Below the pieces are notes generated by a model. The model worked only from the letters and a program-made list of their open reading frames with translations. It had not been told where the DNA came from and made no database searches. The position numbers were made by a program, and so were the translations under genes. Shown piece by piece: positions 1-11,968 of a stretch of 64,000 bases of DNA. This stretch comes from Rhabdornis inornatus (taxonomy: Eukaryota > Chordata > Aves > Passeriformes > Rhabdornithidae), in the NCBI GenBank assembly GCA_013397075.1, contig VWZS01000157.1:1813558-1877557 (forward strand). Reading direction: 5' to 3'. Each line of letters opens with the position of its first letter. Position 1 is the stretch's first letter.

Positions 1-45
1 AAACTATCTCTCACTCCTTGAGTCTGCTCATAATTTCCAGTAATT

Positions 46-70
46 TTATGAGCAAAAATTTTGCTCATAA
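46..70. repeat. Perfect short inverted repeat
   Basis: A 12-base arm (TTATGAGCAAAA) is followed by one A and then its exact reverse complement. A further copy of GCTCATAA lies at 26-33, so the left arm could pair either upstream or downstream. No gene next to it gives the structure an obvious role. Confidence 0.7.
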
Positions 71-3000
71 CTCCAAAACAGCTTCAACATTCATTAATTC
101 AGTTTCCACTGCATCTCTCTCACACAGATTAGTAGTTTAGCAAAGACTGAAAGCATTTATTCTATTATTATGTCTGATATCCAGCAAGAAACTCTGATCA
201 AGAATCAGGCTGCAAGTATCTTAGATACAGTGAAAAAACCACACCAAAACTGCCAAGGAGTCCCTACCCTAGAGATATTCAAGCAGTGTACTGTCAGTCA
301 TTACCTTCCTCCCAATGTAGGAGAAATAAAATTACTTTCCACCCCTAGTGAAAAAAATACAGCAAAAGTATTTTCCTTCATGGAAGCTACTGATTTATTC
401 TAGTTGGATAATTGGTCCCAAGAGTCATGATCAGAAACTGAAACAATTCCTGTGTCTTATTAAGTGTATTAGTTTAGCAAACTTGCAGTACAGTTGTAAA
501 AAATTACCTTGTCTTCTCATATAAGCTACTTTCCCACTCAGTACCCCAATAACTGATGACAATTAAAAAACCCCTAAACCAATCTTTATTCCTATTTTAT
601 TTGTCTTTAAAGAAAAAAGAAGGTAGACCTTGTTATATGCATTCAGTATCAGAAAAAAAATTCCTTTTAATTTAATCGGCAACTCTAATTTGGACCTGGA
701 AAACTTACAGAAAATACTTGCATGAAAGTTTTGAATGTCCTTACAGGAAAGGAAATGGCAAATAATTGCATCTTGAGCATCTATTATTTATTAGACCATT
801 ATAAGCATAACAAACCCAAAAAGAGAGCCAGAACTGTCCTTTTGCATGTGAGTGCCTTAGCCAGAACTTCATGAGTAATTTATAAGCATACACTAAAGTT
901 TCTTTTTAGGTTAAAATTATTATATCATTAAAAATTTGCTGCACTGGAGAAAAAAAAGTTTCCCCTTTCCTGATTTTTTCATCTCAGTTACTCTTGGATT
1001 CTTGATTGTTCAGTGGCTGGGTTTGCACACGCATTTATCCAAATGATTATTTTTAATGAAATGCTATTGTCCTCAGATGTGGGGCATTCATCTTTAAAAC
1101 TTATAAACACCATCCTGATCTCAGGACAATCTTCTAACTATTTATCTCCTATACAAAAAGATCAGTATCACTACAGTCTGAAAAAAAATTAGAAGTGTCT
1201 TGCAGAGGACAACTGGCTTCCCACAAATTCTAGAACATAACAGACCTTATGTGAGAAAGAATTTAATATGTTCTTAGACCACAGTTCTTCTAAGCATAGG
1301 TATTAAAACATGATACAGACAGCTGTCTGAAGATCTAGGCAAGACTTCTGGAAACAGAACCAAGGGGTACTTAGGTTCCTAAGTCTGTGTGTAAATTAAT
1401 TTTACAAATCAATATTTGTTCACACATCACAAAAAGAGGAAAAATAGCAGTTACTTTTGAAGAATTCCTTTGAGATTCAGCCACAACTAAAACGACCAGC
1501 AATCAAGTGCTGCTGAATTTATGTATGCTGGAAATTGTGTTCACAGAAAATCAAGACTATTAACTGAGAAGATAAAGCAAAAATTACCTGAAGCTCACTT
1601 TCTATTGCAATATCTCTTTTATAGACTCAGATTGTGAAATGGCTTGTCAGGTCATGACAACAATGAATTGACTAAAATGTTACAGCTTGGTAATTTTCAA
1701 CTTCAGACTCTACACAAAGTTTTCAAACATTGAGCATTTATCTTGTGATTTTTTGCAATGTAGTGACTTTAATGATTGAGCTGGTTGAGCTATTCAAGTT
1801 TAGTCAAGACATGGAAGCTTAAGTCCTCTATGACTTCACAATGAAAGAAAAAACCCAACAAAAATTTTTATTTTGCTTCTCATGTGAGTTATGATACCAC
1901 TTTAAAAAAAAATTAAAACTGAGATGAAATTATGTGTCGCTCTTAAAAGAAAACCTACCATAGCAGAGTTTGAACTTTTAAGTTAAGAAAATGGCATATT
2001 TTCAGAAGACACTTTCTGTGCAAAGACAAAGAAATAGGAGAGATTTTTCCAACCGTAGTGTTTAAGCTCCCATTCTACAGATATAAGTTTGCTTGCTTTC
2101 TGTTATCTGCAAATCTTGTGCAAAATGCAATTTTTTAACAGCAGTATCATCATATAATAAAATTTGGATTCTAATTTTTTTGCTTCAGTAAAAATCTCAG
2201 CTCTGTAAGACAATTAAATTGGAATGATTGACCAGGCCCATTTCTCATCTAACACATAGAATGTATCCTACATGCCTTTAGTTCCTTTTGTTATTTTCTC
2301 CTTTGACTTATTGATAAAATAACATCCCTTCTTTCTCCTTCTACTTATTTTCCAAAACATTTTTACATATTTTTATCCAGAACTGTTTGCCAGATTTATG
2401 TTGATGATTGTTACTTACTTTTTGGTGTTTCTGAGTACATGGATACTGTATTTTTTAAGGTCAATATAGGATTAAAATTATATTTTTTTTGTCTTAGTAT
2501 TACAAAATCTTGTATCAACCATATGTGTTAGTTTTCCCTTGTTGAAAACAGTCAAATAAAGGACTGTTTCTTTATAACTATCCGCTACAGTAAAATCAAC
2601 CCCTTAAATGTAAGCCTCTGTATTGATTAAAATATCAGAAGGTGATACACAGAGCCTACACTTCTTAACTGCAGTTAATACTGTCCTAAATGCATTTGAG
2701 TATTGGTGCTCAAATTGTATTGCTCTCAGTCACATATTTCATTACCACTGAAAATTTCAGACAAAATTACATTCTTCTTATGACTAGTGATAAGCCCATA
2801 AATCCAAGCTCACCTACTGATAATGGTGGAAGGTTATTATTTTATCTTTCTTTATGATTAACCTTTTTGTCTTTAAAACTAAAGGTATGCCTCCAGAGAC
2901 TGGAGGACAGCTGTGATAACAGAATTGAGGGGAAGAGAGTTTCACTTTTGATTCTGCTATAGCTTGTGTGTAGTGTTCAAATGTGCAAGTTGCAGTGCCT

Positions 3001-4092
3001 GATATTCCACCCTAGCAGGAGACTCTACTGCTTCTCAAAGGTGTCTTTGATACTGACAGTGAATCATTGTCACAGTTCAGCTCAATAGCAGCCATGAAAT
3101 AGTGGGAACCATTTCACTGATTGTTAATATATGAATATCTCTAGAAGTAAGCAACAGTTTATGTAATATCAGCTGTTAAACAATGAAGACTTAGACAATA
3201 TTAATTAGAGACTAATAAATTTCATCCACCCCTAACTGAAAATGCTTTATCTTTTGTTCAGTTAAAGAACTGTAATGATGACAGATAATTTACACATTAT
3301 TTCACTGTTTTCCCTTCTGTTAGCAAATTATTCAGATAAGCTGTAATAACAGGAAAGATTAAAATGTTTTGAAAATGAAATGAGTTGAAGTTTTGACTGT
3401 CTATAAATGTTTGTGCTTTCCTGTTATATCACCTGAAGCTACATTAAAAGTAAGAATGAGGCCAATAAAACGTGCAATCTTGACAGAAATAACCTACCTG
3501 TTGAATTATATTTGTTAGCTTTCCATAGTTTCTTAGGTTTTTGTAAGCTAAAAAAACAAAGATTGTAATAGCACTGTTGTTGAAAGAACTTCATACTATA
3601 TCCCTGCTTAGTGAGTGTTCATGATATTTTGCTGACAATCAGGAGTGAAGAGTAAAGCTTCATAACATCGACATCAATATCTTACCATTTGTTCTCCCCA
3701 CGTCTGATCATTAAAGACAACAGACAAGCAGCAAGGGTGCAGTGGTTTGGGGGTTTTGTAGGTGTTTTATTCAGCTTTCAGTCACAAATATCAAGAGTCT
3801 GTGATCAAAAACTTATTAACTTTCTTGGTTTGTGATTAAAGTGCTCTTTCATGTGGCCATATTCCCTTATGCCTGTCACTTCTGTTGTATTTATATACTA
3901 CAGAAAAATTATTAAAATTCATACATAAGTGCCTTAACTTTGGTAAGTCTGACCGGGAAAACTACAGTGTAGGATTAAGTTTTCTCTTGCCAGCTTTCTC
4001 TTGCTGCATGAACAATTGATATTTTATTCCTTTCTCATATGACTTTGCTGTCAACATTATTCCTCCTGAGAAAATCCTCTAAAAATCAGCAA

Positions 4093-4137
4093 AAATATAT
4101 TCCAAAAATTCAAAAATATATTCAGAGAAATATATTC
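4093..4137 (+). repeat. Threefold AAATATATTC short repeat
   Basis: The 10-mer AAATATATTC occurs at 4093-4102, 4114-4123 and 4128-4137 in AT-rich surroundings. It looks like local slippage or duplication and not a named family. Confidence 0.6.
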
Positions 4138-5914
4138 AAAGAGTTGGTCAGAACTTTGATGTCGATCAGAATCTTTTCTTCAGGCTCTCCCCTTTCTCAT
4201 CGTTCTACAATGTTTTATTTCTGGAAGAAAGCTTTGTTCTCATCACAGTTGAAGTCAATTTGTCTTAATGTTTGTTTTTGTTAACAGTTTTCTCTAGCAA
4301 GCTGACTGGCTTTAGTATATACACAAAAAGCCTAGTGGAGGTCTTCTTTCATGTTTTAGAGCCCTCAAATTTCATGCATGTTAGACAGAAATGCAGAGGC
4401 CAAAACTTTTCAACAAATGATGGCTTGCAGTGCAGAAATCTTTTATATCCTTCTAAAGTGGCTGAGAATGTCAAGATCATATTCTTAAAAAAGTGAATTG
4501 TACTTGCCCTGAACCTCTGAAAAGTATGATGTACATTTTTAAGCATACCAAGACACATTTTATTGGCATTTACAACTATTATAGATTTGATAGGTGAAAT
4601 TTTATTAAGCCATCCGCATCCACTGTATACATAAATGTGACAGTTTCAAGTTTCCATGTACTTCCTTCCTTATGTTTTCTGTTTAATTTCTTATTATATT
4701 TTTTATGCATATTTTCAGAGGAGTATTTTTGTTAAACAGCAACATGAAGTCATTCTCTTCTGTATATATTTTACTGCTGATAATGTTTGTTTCCTTATAC
4801 TGTGTCAGACTTGCTGAAACCAATCTCAAAGTGCCAGGGATGATAAAAAATCAGAAAAGGATCAGAAAATAAAATCTTGACAAGCAGTAACCCTAAATCC
4901 TGGGGTTTATTTTCTTCCAAGTGTCTCTGAAAAATGGTAGTTTCAGAACAGAAAATGTGGTCTGAGAGGTAATAAATTGTATTTCTTCTGTTACACATGC
5001 AGATAGCCACATTGGGCTTTACCCAATCCAGCTCCAGCCATCTAAAGCATAAATTTTAAGTTATGTTATCAAGCTGATTTGACATAGGAAGTTATAGAAG
5101 ATTTAACTTTCCATACAATTAGATTAGTTATCTGTTGGAAGCACCAATCTATATTGACTAGGAAGAAAACCTGAATAACCTGCCTTATACTCTAAAGTCT
5201 TCTCTTAGAGAGCTGTAGTAATAGTAAATACTTATTTGTGGAGAGACCATAAGTAGTATAGCTGTACTAAAATCAATGGAGCTATCTGATTTTACAGCAG
5301 CTGTAGAAAAATCTTCTTCCTCCTAATTTTTTCATGCATTCAGTCCTGTTATAATAGTAAACTGGAGCAAAGTACACTCTAAATTATAAACTGCAGTTGA
5401 TAAGAAAGAATGAAAAGATATTTTGGGAGATATTACTAAAGAATATGTAAATATAAAAATTAGAAAAATTTAGAAATATTCAGTAGCAAGTCTTCATATG
5501 TAAAGCTTGTAAATTGCTTACAGGTAACACAGTTAAATTTTTCTCATATTTCAAATGGATAAAATAGAATAAAATAGAGAAGAACAGTACCATACCATTT
5601 GGTTTCTTTGGGCCTCCATCCAACTGCCTCCTTCTTCCCAGTTTGATTTCTGTGCAAGCTATCTGAGATTATTTTCAAGCACATAAAGTTGTGGTGTTTG
5701 AGATGCTAAAATTTTATTGATATTTTTCAGAAGTAAAGTGTAATTTTAAAATTACTTTTTCTTCTGGTTCTGACCAGGAAGGGGTAAACTTTCTTTACAG
5801 CAGACCATATGGTGCTGTGTTTTGGACCTTTGGAATGTTGCTAACACGTCAATGTTTTGGTCATTGATAAAGAATTCTTGTGTCAAAGTTTTCTCTTTCC
5901 CTCTCTGCAACTCT

Positions 5915-6124
5915 GTTTCCTGAGTGAACAGAACTGAGGGTGTTTTTTCGTTTCAGCCAAGACAGAGATTATTTTCTCACAATTACCATGAGGGGAGAGG
6001 AGCTTGAAGGTGTGTGGGCATGTATAGGGTGTTATTCTCTACCATGTCCCTTTCTCACCAGAAGAGGTGGGGGGAAGGGGCTTCATGGACTTCAATTTCT
6101 AACTGGTTTTAAACCACAACATGA
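5915..6124 (+). mobile_element. Possible ERV LTR remnant, weak
   Basis: This 0.2 kb patch is richer in G and C than its flanks. It ends with TTTTAAACCACAACATGACA, which resembles the 3' end of avian ERV LTRs (a TAAACCAC...ACA terminus). No matching 5' end, target duplication or polyadenylation signal could be placed, so the call is tentative. It could equally be unique DNA. Confidence 0.2.
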
Positions 6125-6937
6125 CAGTCAAGCAGCTGATAGAGGACACAGATGGGAAAGTTGACACAAATGGGATAAAGCAGCAGTCCATATCACAAGG
6201 TGTGATATTTAGCAATAAAAACTGTATATAAAGGAAGGTTGTTTTCTTCCAAAGGGAAATTACTTAGAGGCTGTCTGGGCATCACTTTGCTTGTGGGAGG
6301 TGCTGAGTGATTTTTATGGTTGTTTTTTTGCATTACTTGTTTTGTTTTTGTGGGTTTTTTCTTCTTTCCTCCACTTAGTAATCTGTATTTATTTTGATCC
6401 ATAAGCTTTTCTGCATTTGCTCTTTCTATTCTCACTACCACCCTACTGATGGTGAGGAGAGTGAGCAAGAAGTTGTGAGGCTGCTCAGTTGCTTACTGTG
6501 GTCAACTCACGCCACTTCCAAAATCAGTTTGTTCATTCAGTGGTTTATGTCTTAGTTGAATCTCTTTAGGAACTGAGTTCAAAGGCTGTCATCACTACTC
6601 AAAGAATGCACTGAAAATTAGTTCATCAAAATAAATGCAATTAAAAAAAAAATACATATAAGTGAGAGAAGAAATAAAAAAACCCCCATAGTTATGATTT
6701 AGTCTGTCTAAAGTTTTGAGTCTGAAAACAGAATTTGGGAAATTTAACTCTAACATAATTTTTCCTTCCTAAGAAACAAAAAGACAAAATCAAGATATGA
6801 AGTCACTATAAAACAAAGAGTTTCTGTAACACTCCCAGTATTTCTTAAGGGTTCTGTCTTTTCTCCATGAAGAAATTATTTTCTTGATAAACTCTACTAG
6901 TTTGTGTCCCAAAAAGAATGTCAGTGTCTGCATTCAA

Positions 6938-6989
6938 GCCAGAGATCTCCAGAGGTCCCTTTCATCCAAGCCATTCTGTGATTCTATTA
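6938..6989 (+). mobile_element. CR1: CR1 LINE, 3' tail fragment
   Basis: The sequence runs from a GATCTCCAGAGGTCCC-like stretch through a decayed TTCCAACCCAA-like stretch to CATTCTGTGATTCTATTA. This is the terminal part of avian CR1 in the sense orientation. Only about 50 bases remain, as is common because CR1 copies are usually heavily 5'-truncated. Confidence 0.8.
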
Positions 6990-8228
6990 TATAATTAAAT
7001 AGAAGATAGAGATCAATTTTTAGCATAAAGAACACAATTCATCACAATATTTTAATGCACTTCCATGACATTTATTCAAAGTTCTGTCTTTGAAATACTG
7101 GGACAACTTGCAGCTTTTGAATTTGGAACTATTACTAACCTAGCTGAGAAGAGGAAATTAGAAAAGTGGCAGATTTAAGGTATTAAAGATTTTCCTAAGT
7201 GACTGTAAGTTTTTAAAATATTTGGGGGTAATCTTAAGAAGCATGACTTGATGCAGGTTGAAGGATTAATAGTTATTTCATGTCATGTGGTTATTATAAG
7301 TACATATATATTACTTAGATCCTGGCTCTGATTCCATAATGTGCTTAATATTCTGGCTGCTCCTGCTGAAGTCATATATATTTCTGCAATCTTGAGGTCA
7401 AATTAAAATAAAGGTCCTCAGGATATAAACATGAAAAATACCTGAAATTAGCTCATCACATTTAGAATTAACAAAGTTATACAACTTCTAAATTAATCTA
7501 TTAAATATAAAGCATCTGCTTGTGTAAGGCTGAGCCATCCACTAACAGATTTGATTCCATTCATCACTGTCAAAGTGAGCTACTTTTGCTTGCAGACCCT
7601 AGAGAGCTACCCCTGTTTTTCCAGCTGTGCTAACATTAGTGATTTAACCAGGATCCAAGTAGCTCTTTACCTGGAGCCTTTTGTTTTCTCCTCAGGATTC
7701 AGCCTTTTTCCAAAGTTATTTTTAATTCAGACAGCTGTTTAGTCACAAAAAGAGCAGTGTCAAGCACAGAATAACAAGCTGTGTGTAGAGGCAGAAGCTC
7801 AGCCATAGCACCAGGCTAAGTTGCCTTCAAGGCTTTCCAGTTGGAGCTGACAAGCACCTGGCTAGTGACAGGCTGGTCTGTAACACTGCATGAGCTCGTT
7901 TGTTTCTGTTTGCAAATTACCATGTAAACACGGGTAAAGTAAAACAGAGCAAATTGTTGTTGCATCTTCTCTGTCAGATTTAGTCTCTCTACGGATTCAC
8001 TGTGCTGATAAATAAACAGAAACTTTTAAGATTCTCACAAAACAAATAAATGCTCAGTCCTACAACACTTTTCCCGATCTCCTTCAAAAAGGCAGTACCC
8101 TCGGATAGCAGAATTCCAAACCCACAGTTTACAGTGTCTTTTGTAATTGCTAGAACTTCAATTATGAATATAAAATAAGTTCTGTTTCCCTTTAGATGGA
8201 TACAAAGACATATGAGAATGGATTCAAA
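6990..8228. other. Unique DNA with a motif-rich patch
   Basis: No gene is visible. From about 7540 to 8030 the base composition is more balanced than the surroundings. Between 7907 and 8018 there are three forkhead-like motifs, TGTTTGC, GTAAACA and ATAAACA, and one TTTGCAAAT octamer-like motif. This would fit a conserved regulatory element, but conservation cannot be judged from one sequence. Confidence 0.4.
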
Positions 8229-8477
8229 CTAAAAGAGAATACGTTTAGATTAGATATTAGTAAAAAAAAAAAAAAATCTTTGCCATCTAAGTGGTGAGGC
8301 ACTGGAACAGGTTGCCTGAGAAGTTCTCTGTCCCTTCCCTGGAGGTGTTCAAGGCCAGACTGGAGGGAGGCCTCAGCAGTCTGGTCTAGTAAAAGGTGCC
8401 CCTTCCCACGGCAGGAGAGTTGGACTGAGATGATGTTGAAGGTCCCTTCCAACCCAAATCATTCTGTGATTTTATGA
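8229..8477 (+). mobile_element. CR1: CR1 LINE, 3' end fragment
   Basis: This is a sense-strand CR1 3' region. It includes the GGTGAGGCACTGGAACAGGT motif, GTTCAAGGCCAGACTGGA, and the terminal block GGTCCCTTCCAACCCAAATC followed by ATTCTGTGATTTTATGA. An A-run near 8261-8275 interrupts the more 5' part and is probably a later expansion. The copy is 5'-truncated, with no reverse transcriptase region left. Confidence 0.92.
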
Positions 8478-11396
8478 ATATAAGAAAAAACCTCCCTGTT
8501 TGCAATCTGCTTTTCTGTGATATGGGGAAATGTTAAGTCCCATAAGTCACTTGTGATTCTGGTCCTGATTCAATAAAGTTCCTAAACATACAATTTTTGT
8601 ACTTTACTCAAATTAGATATTCATGTATTTTTTATTATTTTCTTTGTACTTTATAGAGCAGAAGTGCAGCTAACAGTGTACAGAAAAGAGAGTTCATGAG
8701 CTGCAGCGTTCATCATGTGGAGATCACAGTACGCAGGTGGCAAAGCTATCCTTTCCTATCCTTATCCTATCCTACCCATTTCTGAAAATTTATGTAGCTC
8801 GCATTGTTTCCTATAGGAGACTGAATTCCTTTGAATTGTTTCCGAAATGTAGTCTTTCCTAATTGTTCTTCATCTAAATATCCTACTTTAAGTACCAGCT
8901 ATTAATTGCTTACCACAGCTAGTAAAGGTATGTATTTTGCCTCAAGTAGATCATGTAGAAGAAAAGCTTAAACAAATGTCACTTCTAAAAAGTAACATAT
9001 TTTTGCAACTTCTGTTGCAGATAAAGACACAATCATGACAAAAGCAGTAAGTACGTCTGAACAGAAGAAGCAGGTAACTTCTAGCATGAGCCTTGACATC
9101 TATCACAGTATTAATACATATTTTAATCTAATTGATTCAAACTTCCATTTTAGAAAGACTTTCATCAAAACACGTTTCAATAGTGAATATAGGTATTTTG
9201 GGTGCTGTAAGCTTCAGATATATTTGACAGCCAAGTTGTGAGCCAACAGTTTTTGAATTCCTACATATTCATGAAACTGTATAAATACTTGAAAGCTATA
9301 CATTGAAGCTAATAAAGAGTAAATAAACACCAACATTATGTATCTGTGATACACCCAGTATTTATTCAGATAGTAATTACTGCAAAATAAATAAATAAAT
9401 ATATAAAATCTTGACAAAGAATGTCTGCTCTGGGAAGAGAGAGGGAAGCTAAACATAACTCACATAAATGGGTCTTTTCTCTCCCTGTTCTATAAAGAAG
9501 GAGAGGCAACTGGATTGTATTTTCCAGTTATTTGGAAAAGTTGTGTTTGGGATTATCAGAAAGATTATGATAAAAATATTTGCCAGACACTTTTCTGTAA
9601 CTCAGGGAGAAAGTATTATAACACTTAGTTATATATTTTCTTTCTCTATGTATGTCATTTTTTCATGGAACATTAGTTTTCCTATCTTGGTTTTTATTTA
9701 CACTGCCCACCTAGCAATGCAAAAAATTATGCTTTTAGCTGAAGGTCACATTAACACTACACTAAACAAATTTTAGTGTTTTGTGCTTTAGCATTTTTTC
9801 ATAAACTCTAATGCTAATATTTCAAATATTGCCATGTTCTGCTCCATAATTCTTAGTCTTCATATATGCAGGTGTGTCCATAAGAAACAAGCACCTTGCC
9901 TCAGTCACTGACCTCTTCATTCTGCTTTTCATTCTGGCTACATTGGGGTGCATGAAACCTTGAACTTACATGAGGAATTTATTCAAAGTTGTATATCATC
10001 CTCAAAGGAAGATGAAAGCAAATTTTACCTAGGTGAATTCTTTTTAAATCCACCATAGATTGTAAGGCTACTTTATTATTTTTTTTTTCTTCCCAATGTT
10101 CACTGTTTTTTTCCTATCATTAGCATATTTAGGTGATAATACTTTTGGGTTGGTTAGAACTCAGTACTTGTATTCCTTCTTTATGCAGCTGGTTTCATTT
10201 TGATACTCATAACAACAAATTATGTTAATTTCTTCTGTAACTTATCCCACTTAAATTAATTTTATTGTTCCATGTTGTGAACAGCAGGAGTGTGATCCCT
10301 CAGCTAGCAGAGACCAGGAAACAATAGTGTTATTTGAGTGCAAATGGTAATTCGTCTTTTCAGTTTTGTTTTACTTCATTTCATTTGGTTTGGATTTGTG
10401 GTTAAAGACAAACAATATTGTATTTTACTTACCAAGAAACGAGCTGATATATTGAAATAACCATTTTTAAAAGTATTTAGTGTCTTTTGTTTGCTGTAAA
10501 CAAAACAGGACAATGACTTTAAGGATGTTGTTCATACTTATATTGCATCTCCACCAGAAGTGGGCAAATTGTACTCGTTCAAACATCCAATGAACTAACT
10601 AAGATCATGCCATTAAAATTGACAACATATTAACTCATAATGTCAGAATTTTTTATTGTGCCTCTGTTTCATTTTAAATGTCTCATCATTATCAATCCAT
10701 TTGATATTCACAAATAATAATGTGTAATAGTGATCATTGCTAATTTGTTCAGAACTGTCATGGAAATTTCCACCAAAATCTCACCATAATTCCTATATAT
10801 TAAAACATTTAAGCTTTATCCTTAGATAAGGATGTCTGATGTCATCGATGAGTGGAACAGTTTAGCTACAGAATGTCACTTCTGTTGTGATCTCTGAAAA
10901 TATGCTATCACAGGCACCAAAATCTTCAGATGATGGCCATGAAATAATAAAAGTGTGATTTTTCTGCAGTCTTGCAGAATTTTCCTACTTTAACTCAGAA
11001 AGATATTTTTTTTAGCCTTTGATTGAAATAATATAATTATTTCTGATTTTATATGAGACAAAAATAGACCAGTATATTTACAACACAGGCACTGATAACT
11101 TTCAAGTTTGTTTCTATTATGTTAATGTAATAATAAGCTGATATTGGTAAACTGAAAATGTGTGGAGCTGCAGCAAAGCTTTTTTAGCACATTTCCTGAT
11201 TACCCATGGGTGCAGGAGGGATTGTATTATTCACTGAAACCTTGGACTGGATTTTATTAGTATTTGATTCAGTAGGGTCTTATTTTGTAAATAGCTACAC
11301 TGACTACACTGTTAAGAACATCTGCCCTTAAAGAGATCCAAAATTACATCATAGAATGTGAAACCACATTTCAGATTTAAAAACTGAGCCTTTATC
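8478..11396. other. Unique AT-rich DNA, no gene seen
   Basis: Apart from the small TATCC repeat there is no recognisable element. The longest open frame (9468-9776, plus strand, 102 codons) is hydrophobic, AT-driven and has no recognisable motif. A splice-site-like pair at 9020 and 9047 is discussed as a weak candidate in the findings. Confidence 0.5.
8746..8777 (+). repeat. Imperfect (TATCC)n microsatellite
   Basis: About six imperfect copies of a TATCC or TTCC unit are visible in roughly 30 bases. It is a simple sequence repeat with no evident function. Confidence 0.75.
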
Positions 11397-11968
11397 AGTG
11401 GTGGTGCAACTGAGCACCATCGAGCTGCTCACTTACTGCCCTGGTGGGATGGGAAAGAGGATTGGAAAGGTAAAAGTGAGAAAACCCATGGGTTGAGAGA
11501 GACACAGTTTAACCACTAAAACAAAAGCTGCATGCAAAAGCAAAGCAAAAGAAAGAATTCATTCAATACTTCCCATGGGCAGGCAAGTGTTCAGGCATCC
11601 CCAGGAGAGCAGGGCTCCATGATGTATAATTGCTACTTGGCAAGATAAATGCCATCACTCTGAACCTTCCCCCTTTCTTCTTCACCCTGTTTTATAGACA
11701 GCGTGACACCATACAGTACGGGATACCCCTCTGGCCAGTTGGGGTCAGCTGTCCTGGCTGTGTACCCTCCTGCCTTTTGCTGAGCACCACCTGCTCACTG
11801 GTGAGGTGCAGCAAGAGGCAAAAAAGACCTTGAGTGTGTAGAAGCATTGCTCAGCAATAATCAAACTGTCTCCATTATCAACTCTGTTGAGCTGATACAA
11901 ATCCAAAACACAGCCCTAGAGCAGCTACTATCAAGAAAATTAACTCTTTCCCAGCCAAAACCATCACA
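11397..11968 (-). mobile_element. ERV long terminal repeat, minus strand
   Basis: Read on the minus strand, this begins TGTGATGGTTTTGGCTGGGA and passes a GGGCTGTGTTTTGGATTTGT-like block. It then has a GCTGAGCAATGCTTC-like block, a TATAAAAC box (11,689-11,696), and ATGGAGCCCTGC followed by TTCACTT-like U5 sequence. It ends near CAGTTGCACCACCACTG. I recognise this order as a widespread avian ERV LTR, probably ERVL-like. No internal retroviral sequence flanks it, so it is most likely a solo LTR left by recombination. The minus-strand 3' edge (low coordinates) is eroded, and I found no target duplication. Confidence 0.85.
11689..11696 (-). promoter_or_regulatory. TATA box of the minus-strand LTR
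   Basis: TATAAAAC on the minus strand sits at the expected place between the U3 and R parts of the LTR. The usual ATTAAA polyadenylation signal of this family appears degraded to GTTAAA near 11,508-11,513. Confidence 0.55.

Larger units (their letters stand above)
1..6937. other. Unique AT-rich non-coding DNA
   Basis: No coding gene, RNA gene or clear transposon is recognisable here. Open frames are all under about 95 codons, which is what AT-rich DNA gives by chance, and none has a recognisable domain. Local details are listed separately: an inverted repeat at 46-70, a threefold AT-rich 10-mer at 4093-4137 and a weak LTR-end-like stretch ending near 6124. The rest is ordinary intergenic or intronic sequence with short A and T runs. 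Confidence 0.6.

Noticed and set aside
6225..6233. TATATAAAG box as a promoter
   Set aside because: TATA-like strings are frequent in AT-rich DNA. No start-site, donor or open frame follows at a useful distance.
11630..11833. 67-codon plus-strand open frame
   Set aside because: It is antisense to a minus-strand ERV LTR and is explained by that repeat.
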